In this document: piece by piece, positions 24,631-36,417 of the stretch
Numbering within the stretch: position 1 is the stretch's first letter
Layout of the letters: every line of letters starts with the position of its first letter
DNA from: Misgurnus anguillicaudatus
Taxonomy: Eukaryota > Chordata > Actinopteri > Cypriniformes > Cobitidae
Direction: 5' to 3'
Assembly (NCBI RefSeq): GCF_027580225.2
Contig: NW_027395284.1
Span: 1,259,478 to 1,323,477, forward strand
DNA: 64,000 nt
Position numbers and translations under genes: made by a program
The notes under the pieces: model-generated
Database searches by the model: none
Told to the model about the DNA's origin: nothing
What the model saw: the letters and a program-made list of their open reading frames with translations, nothing else

Positions 24631-24802
24631 ATCCCCATTCAGTCAACTTACAGCAGTAAGCCAGTAGAGAGCACTGAAACAAACCCTATTAATCAGTAAT
24701 ATCTGCCTTTCTAGGGACTTCATTTGGACTTTGAACTTAAAATGTGATTTTTTTCAACATTTTGATTTTTTTTACCTCAGATTCAAGATTTTCAAATAAT
24801 TG

Positions 24803-25250
24803 CAGTGGTGGCTGGTGACTGCCCTTCAGATGGCCGCAAATTCAAAATATGTGTTCGGAGAGTCACGTGTGTTGCTTGTGTTTTCAAAATATGCGTTTGT
24901 TGCGTCATGTGAACCATGTGCATCACGTGTTTTGTCAAAATAAGTGCCTGCTGCACACGCGTCAAAACCGTTTATAATAACGCTCACGTTCAAAAAATAC
25001 ACGCAAGACACTCCCTTAACAGTAAACTGTGATTACGCATGAGATTTTATCTGGCAAACGCGAGCGTCTCTTTTTTATCATAAACCCTTAAGACGCATCT
25101 GCAGCAGCCACTTATTTTGACAAGACACGTGATGCACATAGGATCCCTCGACAGGCCGAACACATATTTTGAAATAAGGACCCACACACATGACGAATGA
25201 TGAATTTTGCATCGTGCACCCTGGAAAAAAGAAGTCACCGGGTGCCACTG
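24803..25250. mobile_element. CAGTGGTGGCTGGTGACT element
   Basis: Ends CAGTGGTGGCTGGTGACT and AGTCACCGGGTGCCACTG are inverted. Flanks AATAATTG and AATAGTTA match at 6 of 8. Interior rich in CACGTG-like motifs. Open frames here are repeat sequence. Confidence 0.6.
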
Positions 25251-28200
25251 AATAGTTATATTTCAAATATTGTCCTATAATAACAAACCATACATCAATG
25301 GAAAGCTTATTTATTTAGCTCTTTAAAATTGATGACTTGTGGTCCAGAGTCACAATTGGTATATCAAGAAATATCAAGCAGTAGTATACCACATAAATGT
25401 CATATAAATGAATACCCACATATAAATAAAATGCCAAAAACTAACAATAAACAAGAATATACTTTGAATATTTGACAAGACTAGTGGACATCTCCATTTT
25501 CTACCAAGAAATTCAATTCAAGCACAACAATCGGCCATGTGCGTCACAGACAAAGAGCAAGGTATTTCACAAAGAGTAAAGGAAAGTGACACTCTTCACA
25601 TTTCTTACTCATTTTGTTGCTGTTCTAAAAACAAGAAGCATTTAAGGTCAATGCTTTTACGATACCAAACCAACACCCTGGGATGAGGTAACTGCACATA
25701 CTGAGCTCTCGCATTCCAAGACAATTCTGACTGGATATGCAGGAAATCCTTCCCACATCGGTCTCCCATTATGACCTGCCCCATCCTTCTTAAACTCCAG
25801 AGAGATGTTAGTGCTAACAGCTGTCGTAACTTCCATTAACGCCTGCTAATAACCACTCTCTCACCTCCCAGGTGGAGTTGATTCTGTGCAATACGATGGA
25901 TAAATCTTGGCTAATCTTGTTTTTTGGAATTGCAAAATGTAAAATATGTAAATAAAATGCGTGCAGCCCCTCCCTAAAATGTAATAAAAAAGTTAGATGT
26001 CCAGTATGAGATAGAAATGTTTATAGTATTGTCAAACCAGCAGGAATGCGATCCTGGGAGGAAACAGTTGCTGTAATCCGAGTGGACTTCAACTCTGACT
26101 TGGTCTCGGTGGACACATTTCAGCCTGCATTTTACGGAACCCAGATGAGTCAAGGACCGTGTGTCCCAACCCTGATCGCAGCAAACCCCCAACACTTCAA
26201 ATTTGAGCCGACTTCCTAATTTGACACACCTGGTTCAACTCATCAGCTCATTAGTGGAGTCTGCATGACTTGAAGTGGGAGTGTCAAATAAAGAAGACAT
26301 CCACTTTGGTGTTTCCCAATCTTGGTCCTTGGGTAAACCCAAATGCAGGCAAATGTGAGCCCTTCCCGACCTTCTCTTTCGTCTCCTTAAGGCACTATCA
26401 AACCGATTCCTACAGCGGTATGACAGTCTGGAGCAGTAATAGTGATGTGTGCGCTGAAGACATAGTCTGAAACAGGAAGCCAGGGATAATGATTTGCAGA
26501 TGGTTGGGATGGCTGCAGCATCGAGGCCTGGGCTTCGTCATGGTGTGTGTTTGTGATTTATACGGCTGTTACTCTGGAAGGGGGCCGTGGTAAAGGGGCA
26601 GAGCTTAGGAGTGGGATGGGGGTGGGCAGTAAAGTTAAGCCATCTCCTCTTTGGTCATGGTGTGATTTTGAGGGTCTCAAGTTTACCCTAGAACAAGCGC
26701 TCTTTAAATGGAGAAAGTTCCAGCCCCAGCGAGAAAGAGAGCGAGAGACAAACGTTGGATCACACTTGGCTCAGGCTATAGAGATCCTAACTCCAAACAA
26801 CATCTGGGCTCAGTGAAATGTTAGATTGAACACTAGTATGGGTGTTTTAACACTGCCATGGTAAGTGTGCCCTTGCTTTCTTTAGGCTGACTCACAGGCC
26901 CTCCAGCCTGATATCTGATAGCGGCTAAGTGAAACGTAAACATTCACCAACAGATCTCAGAGCTGTTCCTTTAGGAATCATGAAACGCTTGGACTGCGGT
27001 CTGAGAGAATGGGTAAAAACTGCAAGCATAATACAAAGCCTTATCTTTTTTTTTTGCCACACAGCTGTGAACTTTTGTCCAAGCTACAAGCTGCCTCGAG
27101 GGACATGTTACGCAAAACTTGGTGGTGGACCAAGAAGCAATTTCTCATATTTCTGATTTTTCCTATTTGTCAAGAAGAAATGGAAATTCTGCGGACAGAT
27201 TTTAAAGCTACAGAGCATTTTCTCCACACGGCCAAAGTTCCTCACTATAAATTGTTGATCTAACCCATTTGTGACATATGTGAGTTAATGCTTCACTCCT
27301 CCACCCTACGCATTTCAATATGTTAGCCTCATCTGTTCAGGATGTCCTCCCTTGGATTTAAAGCCGTGTGCTGTGGTGACATAATACTCATTTCAGCCCA
27401 CACCCATAAAGTTTTTTTTTTCTCTGCGAGTGAATGACTTCCATTTGCTCACTATTTTACAGGCTCCGCTCCAGGATGATGATGGCTCCTCCTTTTCTCC
27501 AGACACATTTGAAATTCCCAAAGTCCATCCTCTTCCAAAACTAATACTGAAGTCTCACCGATTACTGTCAATCTTTCCCTATGTGGATCCTCTAGAACCA
27601 GACAGACCTTAGAAAACCCCCGGTGGTGACTCACCAGGACTGATTACTATGAGCAATGCCAGGGACTAATAACACAACTATTCAAGATTTTACTCACAAC
27701 ATATGTTTTTAGGCATCCACATCAGGCTTTTGGCATGTGATGAAATGTAAACACTGCAAAACACATTTAAGATTAGAGGAGCGTGAACACTCGATGAATG
27801 ATGTGGAGTTGAAGTTGGATGCGATTTTACTCTCGGGCCAAGCAAGTAAACTTGAAGCACGCTTTGATGCCACATTTGAAGAGCGGGCGATGTATTGGCA
27901 TTGACGTAAATTCACATTGGGTACACAGAGTTTACTTTTCAAAATGCCTGTGTTTTCAATGTGAACAAACACCTGATTTGCCATGAAATACAGGTCACAG
28001 TACTGTAATGTAGAAATGCTGTTGCATTAGTGGCCAGGAGACTAATTTAAGCCAGACCAAAACAGCTCTGAATCACACGTAGTATAATTTAAACCATACG
28101 CTATCATTTCATTCTCTATCATGAGTCACTTTGGCATCGCTAACCGCTTCAACACAATGAAACGTTTAAGTCTGAATATTGCATTTTCGTATTGAAATAT

Positions 28201-28627
28201 AAAACGATGTTGTTCCAATAAGTACTCATATGGCCTGTGGCTCTTCCTGTTAAGCTATATTACAAACAGCCACATGACCGAACAATTCTCTTATTTATAT
28301 GCTAATGCTATACGGTTGATCATACAGGAAATACTGTCACATCTATTCAGCTTATCCAGTCTTATTGATTCAAGGATCACTGTCTTCCATGCTGATGAGA
28401 ATGTACCGTCTATTTGTCTCCAATTTAGATGCAGTGACCCCAAAAAGGATTTCTACTATTAATACTAAAACATTTGAATTTGATTGCATTAGATAACAAA
28501 TAATCACACTACATCAGTTGCATTTGCAATAAATTATGTAAGACAGTTTCTAAAAAAGTTAACTTCACGAGTCAATGTTACTAATAATTTTAACCATCTG
28601 GTCTCAAGATCATAGTAAATTTAGTCT
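25251..28627. other. Largely single-copy DNA upstream of the pmp22-like gene
   Basis: No repeat ends and no exon of a known family were found. 25650-27650 is complex and moderately GC-rich. A frame at 27471-27612 follows an acceptor-like TTTTACAG but resembles no known protein and lacks a matching upstream exon. Possibly regulatory DNA; untested. Confidence 0.35.
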
Positions 28628-28631
28628 TTAA

Positions 28632-30060
28632 GGGCACCTATTATGTAAAATCCATTTTTTGTTTGGACATAAATGTGTGTTGGCAGTATGTGAACACAAC
28701 AACCCTACAATGGCAAAAATCCAGCCACTCCTTATTTAATCCTCATTAAAGGCAGGGTATCACATTTAATCCTGAAACATTTTTAGTTATGCTGGTTAAA
28801 AGTCTCCACACATCCTGATAGCAATCACTATGTTGTTTAAATGTATTTGTAGAAATTTATGTCATCTGTGAAAGACGTAGGACCAAAAAATTTTCAACCA
28901 ATCATAGTTCTCGGTCCGAACTGAAGTTGCCTTTTTTGTCTGTTAGCGTAATTTGAATGCCACCGTGCAGCTTGTTCACACAGACACCATACGTCATCAG
29001 CGTGTTCACGTGCCCTCACCTCCCATCTCTAAACAGAGGGAGAATGGCAAACTTTTTTGCTGAATTGACAACCTGCACAGGAGCCAAAAAACAAAAGACG
29101 TGTTTTATAACAACAACAGCAAAAACTGCCTGGATCAACAAAGAGCAAAAATCCAAATTAACATCTGTAACTTTAATGCTTTACCACGAGATGCAAACAG
29201 TTGCAGGAGGCAAAGGGTCTGAAAGGGTCGTTGCACTGTTTAGTTTGGTAAGGTATGTACGCGATATGTTTGTGTTGAGATGGATTCAGATATTCTACTT
29301 TGATGAAACGTTGTGTTTCTTATGAAATTTGTGTTAATTTACGGATTAGCGTAATGATATAGTTACTACGTCTACACAACCGAAAGTGTGCTTTAACTAA
29401 TTCTGATGTAAACCAGTTGTTTATGTTGGTTATTTTGGTAATGTTATTCACTTTGTACTGCAAAGTTTTCTCACCAGAGAACAAGCCCCAGGCCCCCACC
29501 CCCAGAACGGGCCCAGTCCCCCAAGTGTGTGTGTTCATGTGTTTTGAAGGAGGCGTGACTTTGGAAGGCGATTGATGGAGGGTGGGATCGTGATTTCATT
29601 AGTCGGCTACCTTTAGCATTTTTCAAAGTGTGATACCCTACCTTTAAACTAAAGCAGTCTCATTAGACATGTCGTTTTGATTCCCTTGTTAATGTGACAT
29701 CACACTGATAAAGCCCCGCCCACGGCCACAGAATGACAGTTTCCACCCTCAGCGAGTTGTATGCTGTCAGCCATATCTCGATAGTGAGATACTATTGTCT
29801 CAGACTGTATTCACAGGAATCAGATATATTAAGCGCTCACTGTCTCTTTTGGTAAGAGAGTGAGGAGCAGTAGCTCATCTGCATTTAAAGGTACATAAAC
29901 ACAAAAACAGCGCATGTTTGCTGCCATCCAAATAGGGGCATTTTGGACATGCTATAATAAATGATCTGTGGGGTATTTTGAGTTAAAATTTCACAGACAC
30001 TTTCTGGACACACCTAAGACTTAGATTACATCTTGTAAAAATGGGCATAACAGGTGGCCT
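28632..30060. mobile_element. TTAA-flanked element GGGCACCTATTATG, interrupted
   Basis: TTAA at 28628-28631 and 30061-30064. Ends GGGCACCTATTATG and CATAACAGGTGGCC. About 530 bp without the inner TTAA element at 28750-29643. Confidence 0.75.
28750..29643. mobile_element. TTAA-flanked element AGGCAGGGTATCACA
   Basis: TTAA at 28746-28749 and 29644-29647. Ends AGGCAGGGTATCACA and TGTGATACCCTACCT. It lies within another TTAA element. The 122-codon frame at 28957-29325 resembles no transposase known to me and is treated as non-coding. Confidence 0.8.
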
Positions 30061-30242
30061 TTAAGTTTGGGTGCGGCAAGTTATCAAGTTATAGTTTATC
30101 ACACTAAGCAGGAAGTAAGCTTCAAAACAGAAAGTGCCCATAATTTTTTTTATTTGAATACATCCACTGTATTAAATTGAAAACTTAACAATCACCAGTA
30201 AAACATTTGCTTGATAAGCATGACTGTGCTATCTTAAAAAAT

Positions 30243-30448
30243 GACCTTGTGGGGACATTTTGATGTCCCCATGAGGAAACAAGCTTATAAATCAAACAGA
30301 ATGATGTTTATTGAAAATGTGAAGTATCAGAAAGTTTTCTGTGATTGTTGGGGTTAGGGTTTGGGTTAGGGGAAGGGAATATACAGTTTGTACAGTATAA
30401 AATGCATTACGTCTATGGAATGTCCCCACAAAACATGGAATCCAGAAT
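30243..30448. repeat. GGGGACATT / telomere-like cyprinid repeat
   Basis: Contains GTGGGGACATTTTGATGTCC, GGGGTTAGGGTTTGGGTTAG, TACAGTTTGTACAGTATAAA and TCTATGGAATGTCCCCACA, a very common teleost repeat that usually abuts a GT microsatellite, as here. The TTAGGG-like stretch is not a telomere. Confidence 0.65.
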
Positions 30449-30466
30449 GTATGTGTGTGTGTGTGT

Positions 30467-30534
<68 letters not shown>
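30449..30534. repeat. (GT)n microsatellite
   Basis: About 86 bp of GT dinucleotides interrupted by AT in two places. The His-Thr and Cys-Val frames across it are artefacts. Confidence 0.98.
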
Positions 30535-30536
<2 letters not shown>

Positions 30537-30770
30537 AAAACAACTTGTTTTACATATTTGGATCAATGTCCTTCATTTATCTCTAAATTACCATTAGAGT
30601 ATTCATTTAAATTTATGACATAGGTTATCTGTTTGTGTTTGATATAAATTTATGAAAATATGATAGGTCATTGCTGAATTCAGTTGTCAGTTGTCAGAAT
30701 TCATTAGCTTATAATTTCCTTCCTTTCTCTTTCATAATATGGATAAAAATTTAGTTGGACACCCTTAACT

Positions 30771-31075
30771 ACCCTGCTGAAAAAATAACAATAAAACCAT
30801 TAAAGAAAATTCTAATGGTTTCCATTAAATTACCAGTAGGAACCATTAGCTTTCACCATTTAAACCACTACACTGTAGTGTGTTTTGGGCCATATTCCAT
30901 TAGAACCAATACATAGAACCAATAGAACCAATACATACCATTAGAGACCAACAAAAACCAATACACTGTAGTGTGTTTTGGGCCATATTCCATTAGAACC
31001 AATACAATTCCCAATAAAACCAATAAAACCATTAGAATTTTCTGTAATGGTTTTATTGTTTTTTTTCAGCAGGGT
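30771..31075. mobile_element. Palindromic MITE ACCCTGCTGAAAAAA
   Basis: Ends ACCCTGCTGAAAAAA and TTTTTTTTCAGCAGGGT; the arms AACAATAAAACCATTA and TAATGGTTTTATTGTT pair. Inside, a segment beginning CACTGTAGTGTGTTTTGGGC is repeated directly (about 30870 and 30963). Confidence 0.8.
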
Positions 31076-32159
31076 AGTCATTGAATGTATTTTGGGTAGT
31101 TTGCAAAAAAATGGGTTACTGACCAAACGAAAACATTGCTGCATACCAAGCAAGCGCAGACACAGCGTGCACCTTTAAATGTCAGACTGTGGATCAAATA
31201 GACTTTAAGCAATTCAATGATGTGTATTTATGGCCCTCCCTTTGACCTGCATCAGACTTGGAGATCGGGGCAAACATATCGCCCGGCTTCTGCTAACCAG
31301 CAACTCCGACCTCTAATTCATCAAATTCACAGAAAGCGGAGCTCCTGAGCCAACCCACAACCACTCTGTCCAAAACTCCAACCCAAAGAAAAACAAGGCT
31401 GGCACAGGGAACGCCTCCCTCACTGTATTTACAAACACAGCTGCTGCCATGAGACTGATGAGGGTGTGGCAGAAAAGAGACGCTTTTGTAGACTACTACA
31501 GCAAAAGAGTGTTCAAAGACTTTAGTGAGGCGAAATGCAGTTCCAATTATTGTGAAGATAAAAGCTTGTTTATATTGCAATAGGTTGGGGGGTTCTGTGC
31601 ACACCAGATGCATGTAAACAGAAACATGGCATACCGGGCATACCGTGGGTACGTTGGGAGGGGCTTATGGGGCTACACACACGCACGCACGCATATGACA
31701 CCAACCCTCACGAGGCTCACTCTCTGTGCCACTAAATAGCAGCAGTGTGTTAAAATGGAGGACATGGCTGACCTTGCTGTAAGTGTGCAAAATAGAAAAC
31801 GTGCATATAAAAAAAGAGCATGGTGTGAATTCATGCATGACTATTTCCTTTGATATAAATATCAAAAGGATTGAGGTGGTAACTTTGTCTGTATTCCCCT
31901 AAAAAGTTGCTTTAAAGTCTCAAAACGTTTTGATGAGGTTTTAAACGCTTGAATAATAAATGCATCTGACATATTATATTAAGACTGCAAACCTTTTGTA
32001 GTGAGAAGTCAGGCATGGGAGGGGATAGACAGAGAAAAGTGTGACGCAGTGACGCTTCAGGGCGGTGTTCTCACGTTTCTGAAAAAAGAAAGAAACGCAA
32101 ATACTGCTGTGGTACTACATCTGGAATTCACAGACTCGTGCGCTTTTGAATCTATAGTG
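31076..32159. other. Upstream flank of the pmp22-like gene
   Basis: No repeat or exon recognised. Frames on both strands (31293-31613 -, 31665-31865 -) show no known domain. The segment from about 32000 becomes GC-richer. Confidence 0.35.
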
Positions 32160-32160
32160 G
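32040..32160 (+). promoter_or_regulatory. Probable promoter region of the pmp22-like gene
   Basis: GTGACGCAGTGACGCTTCAG (32041 onward) contains two CRE/AP-1-like TGACG motifs. It lies just upstream of a CT-rich stretch and a strong splice donor at 32251, and there is no clear TATA box. A second candidate promoter-like patch, GTGACGTGACTGAACGCACG, lies at about 32709. Mammalian PMP22 uses alternative non-coding first exons, so two starts would not be surprising; this is inference. Confidence 0.35.
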
Positions 32161-32250
32161 GATCATCGCAAAACGCAAGCCAGTGTTTTCTTCCTGCGCG
32201 CGCTCTTTTCTCTCTGTATTGAAGGATTTCTCCCTCTCTCTCTTTTACCT
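32160..32250 (+). other. Predicted non-coding first exon of the pmp22-like gene
   Basis: Ends in TCTTTTACCT at 32250, followed by the donor GTAAGT. It would join the acceptor at 33003, giving a 753-bp first intron and placing the start codon 12 bases into exon 2, as in the family. The 5' boundary is unknown. Confidence 0.4.
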
Positions 32251-33015
32251 GTAAGTTGGATCACTATGGAGGTTTTGTTTTTACTTACTTTTTTGATGGA
32301 TATTACAGTACGCCATTTCAGGAGATTCCCGTTTGGGTTCACGACGTGGAGAAATCCTCGTCTCGTTGCAAGCCGTTGCTTTTTTCCATAACTTTGGTGT
32401 TTTATGCAAATAGTTGTTAAATAATTGTTATTATCAATGTATTACTTTTAATTGCGTGCTGATATAGATATAGTAATAGTCTTCTGTTGTAAGCAAACGT
32501 TTTCATACTTAACTACGTTAGTTGTGCGCAATAACGGATCTGGATGAAAACAAACGTGCGTAGCATTGTTTTCTTCATCAGATAACTGCCTCAAACGTCA
32601 TATCCCACATTTATTACATCTATTGTATTTTGTAACCTATCGTGTTTTTTATTTTCCTTGCAAAAGGAAACTTTTGAGAGAGGACGAAAAAGGCGGCACC
32701 GCCAAAAAGTGACGTGACTGAACGCACGAGAGGATATTTATCTTCTTTTTTTTTGAGAAATACACAAATCTCTCTTCAATCATTTCTGTTCGTTTTTGGA
32801 TAAGTTAATTATAAATGTAGTATTTCAACATACCAACTTTGTTTTTAATTAAAAAGTCCGCGTTTTGTGCTGGATATGATGAGTTTGAGCGCAGCGCGAC
32901 CTTCTGGTCAGATGAGGAACTGCACGAGCAAATTATCCATTGTGATGTTGCAAAGTTACGCGGGGAGGAGGAGCTTGATAACTTTCTCTTTCTGTCCTGT
33001 CAGGCGGACCCCAAA

Positions 33016-33941
33016 ATGCTGGCCATCCTGTTATCAACGCTAGTCTTGCATCTGATAGATTTGATTATTCTCTTCGTTGCCACGTGTGCTAATGTAAGTA
33101 TCGCCTCGAGCTTATATGCTACATAGTCTGTGGTTCATGCTGTAGCTCTTGGGTTTATGTGTGTGTGTGTGTAATCATGTGGGTGTGTCTGAATAAACAA
33201 ACAGGCGTGGAGAGCAAATGGATCTAAAAGTTTTGACCTCTGGTATCATTGCGAACAAACCAATGGAGGGTCTGGTTGTTCTGGGGCACATGATGCAGGT
33301 GAGCTGAGTGAAGCTTTTGTGAAATGTAAATGTAATGGCATTTTGTTTTATAGCATGCATTGTTTAAAAAGTTTGTATTAAAGTAAACCAATTCAGTGCC
33401 ACATGGTGCATATCCAGAGTTAAGGGAACAATACATCAGTTTAAAGGCTTTATGAGATTTAAAAAAAAGTCAAAACAATAACAGTTCAGTGACCCAGTAA
33501 ATCTGTTTATTGAAGTAAGTTTTCTTGTCTTTGTTTCTCTACCATCTGTAAGATTGGCTGCAAGCGGTACAAGCGCTCATGGTCCTAGCCACCATCTTCT
33601 GCTTGACCTCCTTCATCATCTTCCTCTGCCAGCTCTTCACCCTTGTAAAGGGAGGACGCTTCTTCTTCACGGCTGTCTTCCAGATCCTTGCCAGTATGTA
33701 TCTCATTTCCCGGCTTGTCAGATCCCATTTGGGATGGATTTTGCATGTACTTACACTCTTTCTTTCTTTCTCTCCCTCTCTTTCAGGCCTGTTTGTGATG
33801 AGCGGTGCCATCATCTACACAGTGATGAGCGAGAAAAAAGGTGATGAGAGTTGGGGATACGCCTTTGTTCTGGCCTGGCTGGCCTTCCCTCTTACCCTCA
33901 TCAGTGGCTTCATTTACATCGTCCTGAGGAAGAAAGAATGA
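33016..33941 (+). CDS. pmp22: PMP22/EMP-family four-transmembrane protein, closest to peripheral myelin protein 22
   Basis: Coding exons are 33016-33093, 33205-33298, 33553-33693 and 33787-33941, all with GT-AG introns; together 155 residues plus stop. Four hydrophobic segments lie at about residues 1-26, 62-84, 93-112 and 128-150. The family signature is visible: LW at 38-39, then C42 and C51 in the first extracellular loop; DWLQAVQ at 58-64; [11 protein letters not shown] after the second membrane segment; and the tail LRKKE. QLFTLxKGGRF and FQILA favour PMP22 over EMP1-3, although the last segment (GYAFVLAW) is also EMP3-like. Family members sit in the plasma membrane; PMP22 is a component of compact Schwann-cell myelin. 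Exon sizes 78 and 141 nt agree with human PMP22; the loop exon is 94 nt rather than 100. The sequon at residue 41 is replaced by His, and NGS appears at 31-33. Which teleost duplicate this is (a or b) cannot be told. Confidence 0.9.
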
Positions 33942-34570
33942 AAATTCACCCTTTTTCCTGGAACTGAACACTACTCAGCCTATAGACTTTATAGCTGTCC
34001 CCTCCAGGCATGAGTATTTAGACCTAATGTGATCAAAGAAAGTGACAATCAATGAAGATTCAATACTGCCAAGACATTGTTTGCGTGAAACAGATCTGTG
34101 TCTTTGGTTGGTGAGCCTATTTATATCAGTTTTCCATAGCTTTTTTGTAAATAGTAATGCAATGACATTTCAATGAAGGCCCTGATTTTTCAAAGATTTT
34201 ACTGGAGGAGGAAAGATATAAGAAAAGTATAAATCTTTTTTTTTATATAGTGTGTTTTAACCCTTTTCAAATATATAGTTTTTTTTTTAAATGTAATTAA
34301 GTGTGTATTCTTAAAGGGATCTTGTTGATGTTGACTTGAAGTTGCTTTTTATAGCCATACGAAGCATATCCATTAAAGAAAGAGTTTGTGTTGTGTTCGA
34401 ATTATCGGAAATGGTGCTATGTATTTACCATTGCTGAACTTTATAGTTAGACTCTTTTTGTACAAAATATTTTACAATGTGTATTTTACATGTGATTATA
34501 TCACTTTATGAGTTGTCTTTTTGTATTTTTTTGTTTTAAGGAAAAATAAAACATCTAATTTTTTCCTTGT
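33942..34570 (+). other. pmp22: 3'UTR of the pmp22-like gene
   Basis: AT-rich, without further exons. It ends with a canonical AATAAA at 34545-34550, so cleavage is expected about 10-25 bases later. Confidence 0.7.
34545..34550 (+). terminator. Poly(A) signal AATAAA
   Basis: Canonical hexamer about 600 bases after the stop codon, followed by a T-rich stretch. Confidence 0.75.
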
Positions 34571-35939
34571 CTCAATTGGAAATACTTTATATAGAAATAC
34601 CTAGGCTATCCAAAATTACCAGTAAGGGGATGCATTGTAAGAGAAACTTCATTTCATGAAATATAAGTTTTTCATTTGTATCACGACAGAATAGAGTAAA
34701 CCACTTCCAAAAGGAAACACAGCGGGTGAGGTCATTTTTACAGGCTTTCTTGCAGTTAAAAGGAAAAACAGATGTGACATAGAAATTATTTTTCATGGTG
34801 TACCTATGAGCCATCTTTAAAGTATCCTACTGAGGGTCAGTTAAGAAACTAAAACTTTAAAATTTTAACTTTAGTTGAAAATAAAATTACAACTATATTT
34901 TGGTCGCTTGTATTGACAAAACAACAACAACATGTTCTTTATTAACCTGTTGAATACAGAATATTAAATTAAACACATTTCTAAGATACTTGAATAGAAA
35001 AAAATAGTATATAACATTATTGTGGGTCAATGATTTTGTAATCAATGCAAGAATGACACCACAGAATTTTATTAAAAGACTAAAACTATTTAAAATGATG
35101 TGGAGTGATTTTAACCATTTTTTAATGATGGTGGCCTACTTTTAAACGAAGTGGGGATGTTTTACAGGACTCTGTCCTCTGAGTTAATGAAAATGCATCA
35201 ATGAAAACTGAATATCCAATATTTCCAAGGCTTGCTGGCCTGTTAATGATTAGTGCATGAAACACCACACCCATCAGTTTTCAGCTGTTGTATATATTTC
35301 GCCGCTAGATGGAGCCAGATACTCGTTTAAAAGCTGCACTGTTGTCTTACGTTGAATTACAAATTAAAAGATGTTGTTAATATCATAAATCCTAAACTCA
35401 GACAGTAAGATATTATTCTCATCAGATATAATGAAAATAATTTATTAGTTTATTTTCGTCTTATGGAGCTTATTGTATTTAGTCTAACAAAAATGTAGAC
35501 GGGTCAATGACGTGACCTTAATTATTTTGTGTCCGTAATTAAATGTAAAAGGGTTAAAATGTCAAAATAAATTAGCAGATTACTTGCATACATTCTCTTT
35601 TTTGAGGACCAAGTCTAAAATTTCTGGTTTTATTTCATTTTGAAAAAATATTTGGGGGATAATTACAAAAAGGTCATTGCGGTGTAACCGGTCTGTGTCA
35701 ATTGGTTTAACTAGTATTTTTTAAAATTAAAATATATTCATAAAAAATGTGGAATAAAATATAATCATCTGGTTTAGTGTAATATGATTTTTTACATACA
35801 TTTTTACATAATTTGTCAAAGATTATTTAAAAAAATAACATAGCTGTTTTCAGCATAGGCTATGTCAAGAGAAATATTACAAAAACGCATTAAAATTTTT
35901 GTCACTGACCCAGACACTTTTTGAATGTGACATTAGTTA
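34571..35939. other. No gene seen
   Basis: AT-rich intergenic (or large-intron) sequence. No repeat ends recognised. Confidence 0.4.
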
Positions 35940-35947
35940 TACATTAG

Positions 35948-36409
35948 TAGGGCTGGGTATTGGCAAGGGCCTCACGATACGATACATATCACGATACATG
36001 GGTCATGGTACGATGTATCACGGTGCGATACATTACATTGCATGTTGCGATACATTGCAATACTTTTTCCTTTTTTTATCAAAAATGTAAGAAAAATAGA
36101 GCTGAATTTATAAAAAACCTTTTTTTTAAAGCCAAAGTGCTTCCACACGTCTGCTTTGAAAGCTGCAGGTGTTTTTACATTTTCTGGCATTTTCTCACTT
36201 TTGCTAACTTCTGAGACATTGGCCGAATGGCCGTATATGACAGACAACTGGACAGCGACACCTACAGCAGCACCAGAGGAGGTTGTTTGACGCACACAGA
36301 GGGATTTGATATATATTTTTTATTGATAGTAGAGATTGAAATATCGATACACTATTGGGGGGAAATGTATCACTATAGTTGGCTGTATCGATATTTTTGC
36401 ACAGCCCTA
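35948..36409. mobile_element. hAT-type MITE TAGGGCTGGGTATTGGC, copy 1
   Basis: TACATTAG at 35940-35947 recurs exactly at 36410-36417. Ends TAGGGCTGGG and CACAGCCCTA, with CACGATACGATACAT and ATCGATATTTTTGCACAG subterminally. The second copy is at 58899-59154. Confidence 0.9.
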
Positions 36410-36417
36410 TACATTAG

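Noticed and set aside
27471..27612. Possible terminal exon after TTTTACAG
   Set aside because: The frame matches no known family, and an equally long frame exists on the opposite strand.
30350..30385. TTAGGG-like tract
   Set aside because: Part of a widespread interspersed repeat rather than an interstitial telomere; only a few imperfect units are present.
30292..30623. His-Thr and Cys-Val repeat proteins
   Set aside because: Translations of a GT microsatellite.
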